A stretch of DNA of 64,000 bases from Lacticaseibacillus casei DSM 20011 = JCM 1134 = ATCC 393 (GCF_000829055.1 NZ_AP012544.1:1612001-1676000); one strand, 5' to 3'. Counted from the first letter of the stretch, positions 27,201 to 37,865 are shown. The notes: a model not told the origin generated them from the letters alone. Made by a program: numbers and translations.

Positions 27201-29177
27201 CTATTTATCGCCTAAAACTTTCTTCGCCTCGGTAGGCTTGGACTTGCCATCGCGACTGTAGTTCTTGACTTCGGCGACCATCGCGTCAATGAACATGTTA
27301 CCGGCTTCTTCTTCGGTATGCTCATCACCGTAACGCCGAACCGAAACGGCAGCATCGTTGAGTTCCTTATCACCAACGACAACCGTATACGGGATCTTCT
27401 TAGTCTGGGCTTCGCGGATCTTGTAGCCCATCTTTTCATTCCGATCATCGACTTTGACCCGCAAGCCAGCGGCCAACATCTGGCGCTTGATGCGGTTGAC
27501 ATAGTCTAAGTGCAGATCATTGTTAACCGGAATCAAAACAGCCTGTGTCGGGGCTAACCAGGTCGGGAAGGCACCCTTGTAGATTTCGGTCAGATAAGCG
27601 ATGAAGCGCTCCATCGTGCCGACAATGCCACGATGAATCATGACTGGCCGATGTTCTTCACCATCTTTGCCAACATAGGTCAGGTTGAAGCGTTCTGGCA
27701 ACATGAAGTCCAACTGGATGGTTGACATCGTTTCGTCATTACCCAAGGCCGTCTTGGTCTGGATATCCAGCTTTGGCCCATAAAAGGCAGCTTCACCTTC
27801 AGCTTCGTAGTAATCAAGATGCAGATCATCCATCGCGCCTTTAAGCATGCTCTGGCTGCGGGTCCACATTTCATCGTCATCAAAATACTTTTCGGTATTC
27901 TTGGGATCACGATATGAAAGCCGGAAGCTGTAATCGGTAATGTTGAAGTCTTCGTAAACGTCCATGATCAGACGCAGAATCTTTTTGAATTCTTCTTGAA
28001 CCTGATCCAAGGCAACAAAGGTGTGACCGTCATTTAACGTCATTTCCCGAACACGCTGCAAGCCGGACAGTGCGCCGGACTTTTCATAGCGGTGCATCAT
28101 GCCCAATTCAGCAATGCGCAGCGGTAATTCGCGATAGGAGCGAATATGATGGTTGTAGATCTGAATGTGGCTCGGGCAGTTCATCGGCCGCAATTCAAGC
28201 ATTTCACCATCGCCCATGTCCATTGGCGGGAACATGTCTTCGCGGTAGTGATCCCAGTGACCGGATGTCTTGTATAAGTCAAGGTTGGCAAGTACTGGCG
28301 TATAAACGTGTTCATAGCCGTCTGCGATTTCCTTGTCGATAATATACCGTTCGATCACCCGCCGGATTGTTGCTCCATTTGGCATCCAGTAAGGTAACCC
28401 GGCACCGACTTTAGGATCGACGAAGAAAAGATCCAAGTCGCGGCCGATAACCCGGTGATCATGTTCAGCGGCTTCCTGACGGCGTTTAGCATCATCTTCG
28501 AGACCTTTTTCACTCCAATAAGCCGTCCCGTAAATCCGCTGGAGCATCGGATTGCTGCTCTTGCCTTGCCAGTAAGCGCCGGCAACTGACAGCAGTTTGA
28601 AATGCTTCAGATCCTTGAGGCTTGGTAGCAGGACCTTTTCTTCAAAATCAACAAAGTCACCGAGCTTGTAACCCTTAATCGGATCGCCAGCAGCTTCGAC
28701 CAATTGCTTCTTGAAAGGATCGTTCTTGAAGCGGGCAAAAGCATCGGCACGACTGAGAACAACTGGTTCCAAAGCAGCGTTGGCCTTAATGATTTCTTCC
28801 ATTTTCTTTTGAACCGTTGGCAAATCATCGACACTCACCTGGCCATCTGCCCGATCGGTATCGTAATAGAAGCCATCCTCGGTCGCCTGACCCTGACCAA
28901 AATGAATATCAGGATACAAAGCTTTGAGTGCTGCAGCCAAAACAAACGCTGCCGTTTGCCGGAGAACCGTCAGCCCCTCGGCATCATCCTTGGTCATAAT
29001 CTGCAGTTTGCCAGAATGAGCAATCGGTTCGTCATAAGCGATCAACTCGCCATCCAACTTACCGGCAACCGCCTTTTTCGCCAAACTGTTACTAATGCCT
29101 TCTGTAATAGCTTTCACCGTTGTACCATCTGGAAATCGTTTAACATTGCCATCTGGAAACGTAATATCTAATGCCAT
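27201..29177 (-). CDS. thrS: Threonine-tRNA ligase
   Basis: A 658-residue class II aminoacyl-tRNA synthetase charging tRNA-Thr. Domains in order are TGS ([15 protein letters not shown]), the second additional editing domain, the catalytic core with [12 protein letters not shown] and [17 protein letters not shown], and the anticodon-binding domain near the C-terminus. ATG at 29177 has AAAGGAGAG upstream. A T-box leader lies ahead, and a 122-bp hairpin repeat sits between the T-box terminator and the gene. Confidence 0.97.
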   Translation of the reverse strand: MALDITFPDGNVKRFPDGTTVKAITEGISNSLAKKAVAGKLDGELIAYDEPIAHSGKLQIMTKDDAEGLTVLRQTAAFVLAAALKALYPDIHFGQGQATEDGFYYDTDRADGQVSVDDLPTVQKKMEEIIKANAALEPVVLSRADAFARFKNDPFKKQLVEAAGDPIKGYKLGDFVDFEEKVLLPSLKDLKHFKLLSVAGAYWQGKSSNPMLQRIYGTAYWSEKGLEDDAKRRQEAAEHDHRVIGRDLDLFFVDPKVGAGLPYWMPNGATIRRVIERYIIDKEIADGYEHVYTPVLANLDLYKTSGHWDHYREDMFPPMDMGDGEMLELRPMNCPSHIQIYNHHIRSYRELPLRIAELGMMHRYEKSGALSGLQRVREMTLNDGHTFVALDQVQEEFKKILRLIMDVYEDFNITDYSFRLSYRDPKNTEKYFDDDEMWTRSQSMLKGAMDDLHLDYYEAEGEAAFYGPKLDIQTKTALGNDETMSTIQLDFMLPERFNLTYVGKDGEEHRPVMIHRGIVGTMERFIAYLTEIYKGAFPTWLAPTQAVLIPVNNDLHLDYVNRIKRQMLAAGLRVKVDDRNEKMGYKIREAQTKKIPYTVVVGDKELNDAAVSVRRYGDEHTEEEAGNMFIDAMVAEVKNYSRDGKSKPTEAKKVLGDK

Positions 29178-29312
29178 AAGAAAGACTCTCCTTTGTTGTT
29201 TTTTCGAAGAAACCATCCGTTCACCGATGCAGAGACCTGTGCGTAAGGATCTTGGTCGCAATGCCTAAGGGCACAACGCTTCAGTTCCAGACACTGCGGC
29301 TTCCGCTTGCGA

Positions 29313-29434
29313 TAACGCGTTCGCAGTCGCAGAAATCTCCGTGTAAGGACCTCAAGCCTAAATGGCCAAAGTCCAGCCATTTAGGCTTGAGGCCACTTAC
29401 ACTCCGGTTTCTAACCGGGCTGGCTCACGCTCAC
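29313..29434. repeat. Long-hairpin repeat, copy A
   Basis: A 122-bp element with a perfect 17-bp inner stem (29350-29366 / 29376-29392) around a nine-base loop. A second stem GTGTAAG/CTTACAC (29341-29347 / 29396-29402) and a third AGAAA/TTTCT (29331-29335 / 29408-29412) lie outside it, with weaker outer pairing. A homologue of equal length lies at 54452-54573, with compensatory changes in the stems. Copy A lies in the thrS 5' untranslated region, just after the T-box terminator. Confidence 0.88.
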
Positions 29435-29435
29435 A

Positions 29436-29700
29436 AAAAAATCGCCCCTAACATCTCCTAAGAGACATCAGGGACGATTTGTGATCGCGGTTCCACCCAG
29501 GTTGCCGACAGTCTTGCTGCGGGCCACTTCATTAACGCGTAACCTGCGCAACTGGGCCTTTCGGCAATCTCAAGAAGTGGTTCGGATCAGATCTTGCAAG
29601 ACTTTCAGCCGCGGCCTTGCTCTCTGTCGGATGATCCTTTATTGCTTCCGTCTTCGATAGCTACATTGAACCACATTGCGCGGCTGGGTGCAAGCGGTTT
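29436..29700 (-). ncRNA. T-box leader of thrS
   Basis: The minus strand carries the T-box core GGGTGGAACCGCG (29498-29486), the signature of tRNA-sensing leaders. It is followed by a terminator (29440-29479) whose 3' arm ends GGGGCGATTTTTTT. Upstream are Stem I features (AGAGA, GCTGAAAG, GATCCGAACC). An ACC triplet at 29581-29579 sits where the specifier is expected and would read tRNA-Thr; the exact specifier is inferred. Uncharged tRNA-Thr should favour read-through into thrS. The 5' limit is approximate. Confidence 0.92.
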
Positions 29701-29734
29701 TCTGAAAATTGAGTTATTCTTTTTGGAGTCGCAC

Positions 29735-30670
29735 TCAATTGGCCAGCGGATTGCGGCGATTTTCTCCGCCTACCGTCACTTCTTTAGCCAGAAAACGGAT
29801 CCGTTCCATAATGCGTTGGGCTTTTAGCATTTCGGAATTACCGCGGTCAGTCCCGGCCAAAGATTCGGTTAAATCGGCCATGCTTTTGTTGGAACTGAAC
29901 AGCGTCGGCATTTTTTCCTGCATGCGGTATTGCAAAATGATGCCAAGCACATCATCCCGCACCCAGGGACTGATACTTTCGGCGCCAATATCATCAAGCA
30001 TCAGCACTTGCGCACGTTTGACACTATCGATTTTTTTCAACACCGTGTTGCTGCCAATGGCACTTTTCATTTCAACAACAAAGGTCGGGACATGAATCAG
30101 CGTCGTGGCAATGCCGCCTTTGCTGGCAAGATCATTGGCAATGGCACCTAGCAAATAAGTTTTACCGACGCCAAATGGACCGCTTAGATACAAGCCTTGA
30201 TGAAATGTTTTGGGATCGGCGACCACTGCCAAGACAAACCGATTTGCAGCCAAAAGCGCATCCACTCGCTCATCAGTCGGATCATAACTCGTTAGACTTG
30301 CATCGTGAATATCTTTAGGCATATTAACTGAAGTCACTAGCGACGCCTGCTTGGCCTCTTCGTCAGCCGCAAGCTTTGCATCTGTCGGCTCATAAGCGAC
30401 ATCGATCAGCCCGTTGGCAACGACTAACGTGGGTTGATAGCCGGGTGCCAATGGTAATTCACCGCGCGCAATCTTGTTACGTTCACTGACGAATTCATAG
30501 ATTTTGGCCGTGCCGCGATCAATCGCATCATCGGCTAATTCAGCTTCGTGTTGCTTAAGGAAGGTCTGGACATCAGGATGCTGCAAGGCTGCCTTGACCA
30601 TTTTGAAATACCGCTCCCGCCACTGTCGAGAGTCCATTAACATTGCCAAGCGTTTGCGCATATCTTCCAT
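29735..30670 (-). CDS. dnaI: Primosomal protein DnaI
   Basis: A 311-residue AAA+ helicase loader that works with DnaB to load the replicative helicase DnaC. Walker A is GPFGVGKTYLLGA (about residue 165), Walker B is LMLDDIGAE, and a sensor segment FSSNKSMADL follows. The start abuts the dnaB stop with one base shared, showing coupling. Confidence 0.95.
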   Translation of the reverse strand: MEDMRKRLAMLMDSRQWRERYFKMVKAALQHPDVQTFLKQHEAELADDAIDRGTAKIYEFVSERNKIARGELPLAPGYQPTLVVANGLIDVAYEPTDAKLAADEEAKQASLVTSVNMPKDIHDASLTSYDPTDERVDALLAANRFVLAVVADPKTFHQGLYLSGPFGVGKTYLLGAIANDLASKGGIATTLIHVPTFVVEMKSAIGSNTVLKKIDSVKRAQVLMLDDIGAESISPWVRDDVLGIILQYRMQEKMPTLFSSNKSMADLTESLAGTDRGNSEMLKAQRIMERIRFLAKEVTVGGENRRNPLAN

Positions 30671-32019
30671 TAGTTTGTCCCTCCCTTATCACCGAGTTGC
30701 CGTAACTTTTCCAGTTGAGCAGCCAACGTCTGGCGATCTGCCTCGCTGACTTTTTTCTTCTTGGGTTGATAGCCTTCCTTAGCCCAATCTGGCAGCTTTT
30801 CCTGCCGCACGCCTTTGGTTTGGGCTTGATAACGTTTCTTCCCAGTGGCTTTTTGCTCTTCAAACGTATGAATCTGCTGCAACGCTGCTTCCGGGCTCGT
30901 CACATTGGCCTTCAACCAGCTGTTGGCAATGGCATCCATCAAGGCTTGATTGATACTGTCATTCGTTCGGAGAATATAATCAATCAAAATATTAATGGTA
31001 GGGGCATCAAAAACGTTGCGTTCACTGAGGCTCTGCACCGCGCGCAATTCATTATTGGCCGGATACATCCGGTCATTCTTAGCCTGTTTGGCCGCGGTTA
31101 AAAACTGACGCGGTGGCATGCTTTTGGCCCGTTTCAGCAGCGCTTCGTCAGCACTAGCCACTTTTGGCGGTTTGGTTGCTACTGGCTGCGCCTTGGTTTG
31201 CGGCTGCTGGCGGGTATAACTTTGCTCGGCCAGCCGCCGCAACGCGTTCAAGTCGATTTTGCCAGTCATCACATCGGTCGCCCGACTGATCAGCCGCGCA
31301 AAGTCAGGTGGTTGAATCCCGTAAAACCCTGCAATTTGATACAGTGCCTCTTGGTGCTTAGCTAATTGACCCGACTGAATGTTGCTGTTGGCTAACAGCG
31401 ACTGCAGAAGTTCCCAGTCATAGCCTTCGCCATTACCAAGCCGCGGTAACTGAGGCTGATTTTGAGCCATTGCCTTTTTAGCGGCAACCACCGCATCCGG
31501 TTCCCCACTTAAGTTGTGGTCAAAGCGAAACACGTCCAAAAAGTTTGCTGTGATTTCCTGCCATTCCGGGCGGCGAACTGGTTTCAGACTGAACTGAGCA
31601 ACCAGTTCGTCATACCGTTTTTCACCAACTTTGTCATAAAGCAACAGGCCCATCAAATCATCTTTAAAAAAGGCATCTGGCTGCACTGGCGGGTAAAGTT
31701 CATAAGCGTAATAGCGTCCTAGGGAATCGACTTGCGTATAAGTTCGCAATAAGCCGACTGCTTCCAGTTTGACGCGAGCCACAAAGAGTTGATCGATGTC
31801 GATATCCAACAAATCCAACAGCCAGAGTTGCGGGCGCCGATCCGTCACCAAAGCGCGGTCTTTGACCTCCTGCCATAGACTTAGATAAAGCGCCATGGCA
31901 ATCGGCCCCACGAGCGGTTGATAAAGCGAGATAGCGATCTTTTCATCAAAGTCGCTAAAATAACCAGCCTTGGTCAACACAAAGCCTGCTTGGGGCATAA
32001 ACGTATCCGGACGCTGCAT
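30670..32019 (-). CDS. dnaB: Replication initiation and membrane attachment protein DnaB
   Basis: A 449-residue Firmicutes DnaB, which helps load the replicative helicase at oriC and at stalled forks; it is not the helicase itself. It begins MQRPDTFMPQAGF. The N-terminal winged-helix domain includes SLYQPLVGPIAMALYLSLW, and the DnaB/DnaD C-terminal domain includes NINILIDYILRTND. ATG at 32019 is chosen since AAGAGGTG precedes it; the frame is open further upstream to 32088. Confidence 0.93.
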   Translation of the reverse strand: MQRPDTFMPQAGFVLTKAGYFSDFDEKIAISLYQPLVGPIAMALYLSLWQEVKDRALVTDRRPQLWLLDLLDIDIDQLFVARVKLEAVGLLRTYTQVDSLGRYYAYELYPPVQPDAFFKDDLMGLLLYDKVGEKRYDELVAQFSLKPVRRPEWQEITANFLDVFRFDHNLSGEPDAVVAAKKAMAQNQPQLPRLGNGEGYDWELLQSLLANSNIQSGQLAKHQEALYQIAGFYGIQPPDFARLISRATDVMTGKIDLNALRRLAEQSYTRQQPQTKAQPVATKPPKVASADEALLKRAKSMPPRQFLTAAKQAKNDRMYPANNELRAVQSLSERNVFDAPTINILIDYILRTNDSINQALMDAIANSWLKANVTSPEAALQQIHTFEEQKATGKKRYQAQTKGVRQEKLPDWAKEGYQPKKKKVSEADRQTLAAQLEKLRQLGDKGGTN

Positions 32020-32087
32020 AGCAAATTCACCTCTTTTCAGACAACGGACCTGAGACAACTGCCCCAGGTCCGTTTGTTTCACGTTCA

Positions 32088-32555
32088 CTATTTCTTGGTC
32101 TTTTCCTTCTTCATCATATCCTGAAGCTCTTGCATGAAGACGGACATATCTTTGAATTGCCGATAAACACTGGCGAAGCGAATATAAGCCACGTCGTCAA
32201 CATCTGCTAGCTTGGACATGACATACTCGCCAATGGCTTGACTGGAAACTTCATTTTCACCAATCGCACGCAATTGGTTTTCAACCGAATCAACGATCCC
32301 TTGCATCTGCTCCATGGTGACCGGTCGTTTTTCTGCCGCCCGGATCAGTCCTTTCAGAATCTTCTCACGATTGAACTCTTCTCTGGTACCGTTTTTCTTA
32401 ATTACCAATAACGGGGTTTGCTCGACTCGTTCAAAAGTCGTGAAGCGAAACCCGCAATTCTCGCATTCGCGCCGGCGTCGGATCGCCCGACCGCCGTCTG
32501 TGGGACGCGAATCAACGACCCGCGAACTATTATGATGGCAATGGGGACATTGCAC
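32088..32555 (-). CDS. nrdR: Transcriptional repressor NrdR
   Basis: A 155-residue repressor of ribonucleotide reductase genes. The N-terminal zinc ribbon has CPHC and CENCG pairs around a basic stretch (RRRREC), and the ATP-cone domain follows ([19 protein letters not shown]). It forms one transcript with coaE, dnaB and dnaI. Confidence 0.97.
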   Translation of the reverse strand: MQCPHCHHNSSRVVDSRPTDGGRAIRRRRECENCGFRFTTFERVEQTPLLVIKKNGTREEFNREKILKGLIRAAEKRPVTMEQMQGIVDSVENQLRAIGENEVSSQAIGEYVMSKLADVDDVAYIRFASVYRQFKDMSVFMQELQDMMKKEKTKK

Positions 32556-32609
32556 GACTCCACCTTCTTAATCAAAGTTTGATAGCTTATTATAGCACGC
32601 GCACGCCGC

Positions 32610-33212
32610 TTATGATAGGTGCTGCAACTGGCGGATCAAGGCTTTTGCCTGGGCGATGGTTGCTTCCGGTCGCCCATTATTATCAATAACAAAATCAGCC
32701 ATAGCCGCTTTTTTCGCCAAAGGTATCTGTGATGCTATCCGCTCCTTGGCTTCGGCTTCTGTCAGACCATCACGGGCCATCAACCGGTCCAACTGAACCT
32801 TGGGATCAACGGTTACCACGGCAACACCATCGAATGCATCGGCATAATCGGCTTCGTAAAGAAGCGGAATGTCGCCAACCACAATCGCAGCACCGCCGGC
32901 TTTTGCCTGTGCTAACGCTTGATTAATCGCCGCGCGCAGGTACGGTCGATTAATTTGATTCAGCGCCTCCAAACGCCGCGGTTGGGAAAAGACAATCTCA
33001 CCGAGCTTGGCACGGTTGAGTTTACCGTCCTCGCGCAGTACTTGTGGCCCAAATGCCTGTACAATACGGGCGAGTGCAGGCCGACCGGGTTCGACAATCC
33101 GGCGCGCAATCACATCGGCATCTACGACTGGATAGCCAGCTGCTTTAAAGACTCGACTCACCGTTGATTTTCCTGACGCAATACCGCCTGTCAAACCCAA
33201 TAAATAGGTCAT
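32610..33212 (-). CDS. coaE: Dephospho-CoA kinase
   Basis: CoaE phosphorylates dephospho-CoA in the last step of coenzyme A synthesis. The P-loop is GLTGGIASGKSTVS at residues 5-18, and the product is 200 residues long, normal for the family. ATG at 33212 overlaps the mutM stop (ATGA) and has AAGGAGG upstream; a longer frame to 33254 has no support. Confidence 0.95.
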   Translation of the reverse strand: MTYLLGLTGGIASGKSTVSRVFKAAGYPVVDADVIARRIVEPGRPALARIVQAFGPQVLREDGKLNRAKLGEIVFSQPRRLEALNQINRPYLRAAINQALAQAKAGGAAIVVGDIPLLYEADYADAFDGVAVVTVDPKVQLDRLMARDGLTEAEAKERIASQIPLAKKAAMADFVIDNNGRPEATIAQAKALIRQLQHLS

Positions 33213-34057
33213 GCCGGACGCCTCCTTTGATGCAAGGGTTGGCAATGAGGACAATAATGAGTGCCGCGTTGGCCGACTTTGATTTTAACAATGAGTGTGC
33301 CGCAGCGATCACAAGGCGTCCCTTCCCGATCGTAAACATGTAAGGCATCTTGAAAAGAGCCGCGGTTACCTTTTGCATCAACGTAGGTATGCGCACTGGT
33401 GCCACCAGCAACAATGGCCGCATCTAACTCCTTGATAATATTGTCATGTAAGGTGTGGATTTCTTTTTTTGTCAGCGTATCAGCTGGCTGCAGAGGATTC
33501 AAGCGACTCAACCATAAAACTTCGTCGGCATAAATATTGCCGATACCGGCAACAACGGTCTGATCCAGTAAAACCGATTTGATCGCTTTATGATGGCGTT
33601 TTAGTTTTTGGGCAAACGCCGCCTCGTCAAACGTCGCAGGGGTCGGCTCCGGACCTAATTTTGCCAACGCCGGCACCGATTGTTCCTGACCAGTATGAAT
33701 CAAGCGCATGCGGCCAAACTTGCGTAAATCCCGGTAGCGCAGTTGGCTTCCATCCTGGAACGTAAAAGTCACATGATCGTGCTTGTCAAATGGCGTATGG
33801 TCATCGCTAACGACGTAATAGCGACCTTCCATGCGTAAATGGCTGACAATGGTTTCACCGTTGTTCAGCCGAATCAACAGGTATTTTCCCCGGCGATCGA
33901 TCGTGGTGACAGCAGCGCCCACGACCTCTTTTTGAAAAGTCGGCAAGCCATTAATCAGAATTTTCGCCCAATTCGTACTAATGGCGGTGATCCGTTTGTT
34001 TTTGATAAGTGGCAACAATGAACGGCGAACCGTTTCGACTTCAGGTAACTCTGGCAT
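33209..34057 (-). CDS. mutM: Formamidopyrimidine-DNA glycosylase
   Basis: A 282-residue base-excision repair glycosylase/lyase for oxidised purines such as 8-oxoguanine. The catalytic N-terminus PELPEVETVRR is intact (Pro1 nucleophile after Met removal, Glu2), with RRGKYLLIRL, and a C-terminal zinc finger is made of CDRCGT and CPHC. It lies 12 bases after polA in the usual repair cluster. Confidence 0.97.
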   Translation of the reverse strand: MPELPEVETVRRSLLPLIKNKRITAISTNWAKILINGLPTFQKEVVGAAVTTIDRRGKYLLIRLNNGETIVSHLRMEGRYYVVSDDHTPFDKHDHVTFTFQDGSQLRYRDLRKFGRMRLIHTGQEQSVPALAKLGPEPTPATFDEAAFAQKLKRHHKAIKSVLLDQTVVAGIGNIYADEVLWLSRLNPLQPADTLTKKEIHTLHDNIIKELDAAIVAGGTSAHTYVDAKGNRGSFQDALHVYDREGTPCDRCGTLIVKIKVGQRGTHYCPHCQPLHQRRRPA

Positions 34058-34068
34058 TCCCGTTCTCC

Positions 34069-36714
34069 TTATTTCGCATCAAACCAAGTCGGGCCGTAAT
34101 GGCTATCGACTTTCAACGGCACGTCCAGTTGCACGGCAGAATCCATAATCTTAGGCACAAGTTTACCAAGTTGCTCCATTTCTGCGGTAGGAGCTTCAAA
34201 AATGAGTTCATCGTGCACCTGCAACAGCATTTTGGCTTGCAGATGGGCATCGGTTAACGCTTTCTGCATGCGAATCATCGCAACTTTGATAATGTCCGCT
34301 GCACTGCCTTGGATCGGCGTGTTCATCGCGGTGCGCTCAGCAAACTTACGTAAATTAAAGTTACGTGAATGAATTTGCGGCAAATAGCGGCGCCGATGGA
34401 ACAACGTCTCGACGTAACCGTCTTCGCGCGCCTTTTTAACCATATTGGCCATGTAATCATGAACCTTGGGATACTGCTCGAAATAGCCATCAATGAAAGC
34501 TTTGGCTTGCTTACGCGAAATTCCGATATTCTGTGCCAGGCCATAGTCGCTAATACCATAAACAATTCCAAAATTAGTTGCCTTGGCTTGCCGTCGCATA
34601 TCCGGCGTGACTTGATCCGGTGAATCCAAGCCAAAAATCTTCATCGCTGTGTTGGCATGAATATCGACGCCATTTTTAAAGGCTTGTTGCATATTTTCGT
34701 CACCGGAAATATGTGACAACACGCGTAATTCGATTTGCGAATAGTCCGAACTAAAAATCTGCCAATCAGGATGGGACGGCACAAACGCCTTCCGAATGAT
34801 TTTGCCTTCGTCTCGCGCTGGAATGTTTTGCATATTCGGATCAACGGAGCTTAAGCGGCCGGTCTGGGTTAACGTCTGCAAGTAACGGGTATGAATCTTG
34901 TGATCCGGCATTTGCGCCTTCAGTAACCCCACAACATACGTCGAATTCAACTTAGCCCACCCGCGATAATCCAGAATATCCTGAACAATCGGACTGGCAG
35001 ACTTTAGCTCGTTTAAGACATCGACACTGGTAGAATAACCTGTCTTGGTCTTCTTGATGACCGGCAGATTCAGCTTTTCAAATAAGATCTCGCCCAGTTG
35101 CTTTGGCGAATTCAGATTGAACTTAACGCCAGCCTCACCATAAATCTTTTCTTCCAGCACCTTGATGCTTTGTGAAAACTCTGTACCCATATCTTTTAAG
35201 GTCTGGGCATCAAGCGTGATTCCCTGAATTTCCATCTCTGCCAACACGCGCGCCAATGGCATTTCCATGTCCGTGAAAAGATCGGTCTGTTCCTGTTTAG
35301 CCAGATCTTCGGTTAAGTCGGGACGTAACGCAAAAAGTGCCATTGACTTGCGGGCAAATTGGGCAAATAGCTTTTCATCTTCTGGTACTTGGCGCTTGGC
35401 TCCTTTGCCATAAACATCTTCATCCCGCGGCAGGTCGTGATAATCATGGTCTTCGGCGATTTTGCCTAAATCATTGCTATTTTCGTCCGGATTGATCAAG
35501 TATGAAGCCAGTAAAACGTCAAACGCGATGTCCGGTAACTCTAATCCCAAGCGATGGGCAGCCACAATGTTGCGCTTGCCATCGAACACCGTCAAATCCC
35601 GCTTCGAATCACCTAGCCATTTGGTCACTTCGGGAATCGTCAGCAAGGAAACGTCCGTGCTGACATACGTTTCGTCTTTCGTGCCAATAAAAAAACCAAT
35701 CTGGTCGGCAATATGATAATTGTCGTCCAACATTTCGATTTCAAAAGTGATTGGTTCCGTGATTTTCGTCAGGGCCAAAATGGACTTATCATCCAGCACC
35801 GAAAAATGAACCGGCTGCGTAGGTTTAGCCACGTCCCCGCCGATCTTTTTCAGTAACGAGTTCATGTTCATCTTGGTATAAAATTCCCGCAGTTTGGCTA
35901 AGTCAGGTCCAGAATAAGTGACATCCGCCAAGTCGACTGTGACGGGAGCATCGCGATCAATCGTGGCGAGTTGCTTACTGAGATAGGCTTTATCCTTATC
36001 ATTGATCAGGTTCTCTTTCAACTTGGATGTTTTCATCCCGTCAATATTCGCATAAAGGTTATCAATGCTGCCATACTGCTTCAGCAATTTCAACGCGGTT
36101 TTTTCGCCGACTTTGGTAACCCCAGGATAATTGTCAGATGTGTCACCCATTAAGCCTTTCAGGTCGATGATTTGTGTCGGCGTAATCCCCAGCTTTTCTT
36201 TAACATGCTCCGGCGTATACGCTTCAAGTTCATTGACGCCTTTGACAGTCACCTGCACTGTCGTCTGGTCGGTGGTCAATTGGGTCAAGTCTCGATCACC
36301 GGTCACGATCGTCGTTTGCCAGCCAGCGTCATCTGCCCGCTTCGCCATGGTTCCGATGATGTCGTCAGCTTCGTAATCTTTTAATTCATAATGCTGAATG
36401 CCCATATCGTCAAGCAATTCTTTGATGTACGGCAACTGTTCCAATAACTCGCTTGGTGTCTTGGCCCGGCCACTTTTATAATCAGCGTACTTCGCGGTGC
36501 GGAACGTGGTCTTACCGGCGTCAAATGCCACCAATGCCGCGTCCGGTTGAACAGACTTCAAAACAATTTCCAGCATGTTATTGAACGCATAGATCGCATT
36601 CGTATGCAGCCCATCCTGATTGGTGAACCGATCGAGCTGATTGTATAAGGCAAAAAAAGCGCGAAACGCAATCGAGTTGCCGTCAATCAGCAATAATTTA
36701 GTTTGACTCGTCAT
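34069..36714 (-). CDS. polA: DNA polymerase I
   Basis: An 881-residue family A polymerase for Okazaki fragment processing and repair. The 5' nuclease domain (residues ~1-290; LIDGNSIAFRAFFAL, MGDTSDNYPGV) is followed by an exonuclease-like domain that appears to lack the DxE catalytic pair (TFEIEMLDDNYH), as in many Firmicutes. The polymerase domain has SSDYSQIELRVLSHISGD, KATNFGIVYGIS and QVHDELIFEAP. It heads the polA-mutM-coaE-nrdR-dnaB-dnaI cluster. Confidence 0.97.
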   Translation of the reverse strand: MTSQTKLLLIDGNSIAFRAFFALYNQLDRFTNQDGLHTNAIYAFNNMLEIVLKSVQPDAALVAFDAGKTTFRTAKYADYKSGRAKTPSELLEQLPYIKELLDDMGIQHYELKDYEADDIIGTMAKRADDAGWQTTIVTGDRDLTQLTTDQTTVQVTVKGVNELEAYTPEHVKEKLGITPTQIIDLKGLMGDTSDNYPGVTKVGEKTALKLLKQYGSIDNLYANIDGMKTSKLKENLINDKDKAYLSKQLATIDRDAPVTVDLADVTYSGPDLAKLREFYTKMNMNSLLKKIGGDVAKPTQPVHFSVLDDKSILALTKITEPITFEIEMLDDNYHIADQIGFFIGTKDETYVSTDVSLLTIPEVTKWLGDSKRDLTVFDGKRNIVAAHRLGLELPDIAFDVLLASYLINPDENSNDLGKIAEDHDYHDLPRDEDVYGKGAKRQVPEDEKLFAQFARKSMALFALRPDLTEDLAKQEQTDLFTDMEMPLARVLAEMEIQGITLDAQTLKDMGTEFSQSIKVLEEKIYGEAGVKFNLNSPKQLGEILFEKLNLPVIKKTKTGYSTSVDVLNELKSASPIVQDILDYRGWAKLNSTYVVGLLKAQMPDHKIHTRYLQTLTQTGRLSSVDPNMQNIPARDEGKIIRKAFVPSHPDWQIFSSDYSQIELRVLSHISGDENMQQAFKNGVDIHANTAMKIFGLDSPDQVTPDMRRQAKATNFGIVYGISDYGLAQNIGISRKQAKAFIDGYFEQYPKVHDYMANMVKKAREDGYVETLFHRRRYLPQIHSRNFNLRKFAERTAMNTPIQGSAADIIKVAMIRMQKALTDAHLQAKMLLQVHDELIFEAPTAEMEQLGKLVPKIMDSAVQLDVPLKVDSHYGPTWFDAK

Positions 36715-36851
36715 ATATGAGCTTCCTTTTCTTCTCAGACCACCTCTGAAGATGTCATGAGTTAATTGTCACAATCATTGTACCAAATTCTAGGCCTTTT
36801 TGGCGGGTGGGTCATATTTGGCGGTTCGCCACTAGCGTTAGTTTTGGGTAG

Positions 36852-36880
36852 AAAAAAAAGCCGGCGTTCAGCCAGCTTTT
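36852..36880 (-). terminator. Intrinsic terminator after the BI-1 family gene
   Basis: On the minus strand AGCTGGC pairs with GCCGGCT (one mismatch) and is followed by eight T residues, just beyond the stop at 36889. Confidence 0.85.
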
Positions 36881-36888
36881 GAATACAT

Positions 36889-37599
36889 TTAATTATTATT
36901 GTTGCCAACGCCCAGAATCTGCAGAATGGCGGTGAATAGGTTCAGGAAATCAAGATAGAGCATCAATGCTCCGACAACAGCCAGGGAATTTTCTGAAATT
37001 GCCGCCTGACCGTCACTGCCGGTTGTCAGGTACAGGTTCTTTAAACGCTGCGTATCCCAAGCGGTCAAGACGATAAAGATGATCAGAACCGCATAGGAAA
37101 TCAACATTTGAATACCACTCGAACCCATAAACATGTTAACTAACGACATCAGGATCACGCCAACCAACGCAACTATTGCAATGTTGCCAGCCTTGCTCAA
37201 ATCACGCTTGCCAAAATGGCCGACCATCGACATGACCAGAAAGACCACTGCCGTTGTTGCTAATGCAACTGCAAGATTCGAGGTCCGCGCAACCATTGCC
37301 ACACTCGCAAAGGTAAATCCAAAGCTTGCGGACATCAGATAAAACATCAACGTTGCGTAACCCGGACTTGCCTGTGCCCGTCGTCCTGTGACAAAGAAGG
37401 ACAAAATCAACGGCAAAGCAAGCATAATCCAGAAAACAATTTGGTGGCCACTAACAAAGTTTACGTAATCAGTTTTAAAAGTGACTCCAAGTAAATAACT
37501 CACGAGCGCCGTCACAACCAGCCCGCTCCCCATCAAGGTGTAGATGCGGGAGAAGAACTGTGTCAAGCCGGCCTCGTTCACAACACGGCGTTCTTGCAT
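36889..37599 (-). CDS. Bax inhibitor-1 / YccA family membrane protein
   Basis: A 236-residue multi-spanning membrane protein of the BI-1 (TMBIM) family with about seven hydrophobic segments. The N-terminal cytoplasmic stretch contains FFSRIYTLMGSG, and the C-terminus has the family LYLDFLNLFTAILQILG segment. Bacterial members are linked to calcium leak or membrane protease control; the role here is unknown. It is monocistronic. Confidence 0.92.
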   Translation of the reverse strand: MQERRVVNEAGLTQFFSRIYTLMGSGLVVTALVSYLLGVTFKTDYVNFVSGHQIVFWIMLALPLILSFFVTGRRAQASPGYATLMFYLMSASFGFTFASVAMVARTSNLAVALATTAVVFLVMSMVGHFGKRDLSKAGNIAIVALVGVILMSLVNMFMGSSGIQMLISYAVLIIFIVLTAWDTQRLKNLYLTTGSDGQAAISENSLAVVGALMLYLDFLNLFTAILQILGVGNNNN

Positions 37600-37768
37600 A
37601 TTGCGTTCATTCCTTTCAACTATCTGTATCTATTATAACTGCCATTGTAGCATTTGTCAGTCCGACCAACGACCGATCTTGTGCTGCCGGGTTTGATGAC
37701 TGATAATGCTCTCAATATCTTGAGGTGCAGTGATTTTATTGTAACTTTTAATGACGCAGATAAACAGC

Positions 37769-37811
37769 AAAAAGCCTCCTCATTTTCTCTAAAAAGAATA
37801 CAAGGAGGCCT
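37769..37811 (-). terminator. Intrinsic terminator after the DUF916 gene
   Basis: GCCTCCT (37803-37809 on the minus strand) pairs with AGGAGGC (37774-37780), and a T-run follows. It marks the 3' end of the WxL cluster. Confidence 0.85.
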
Positions 37812-37865
37812 GCCGTCATGATGACTTTAAATCTCACCCAGGCAACTGCGTGAGTGTGCGTCAGG

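Noticed and set aside
28704..29171. 155-codon frame opposite thrS
   Set aside because: It lies fully inside the conserved thrS coding region and has no own ribosome site or family.
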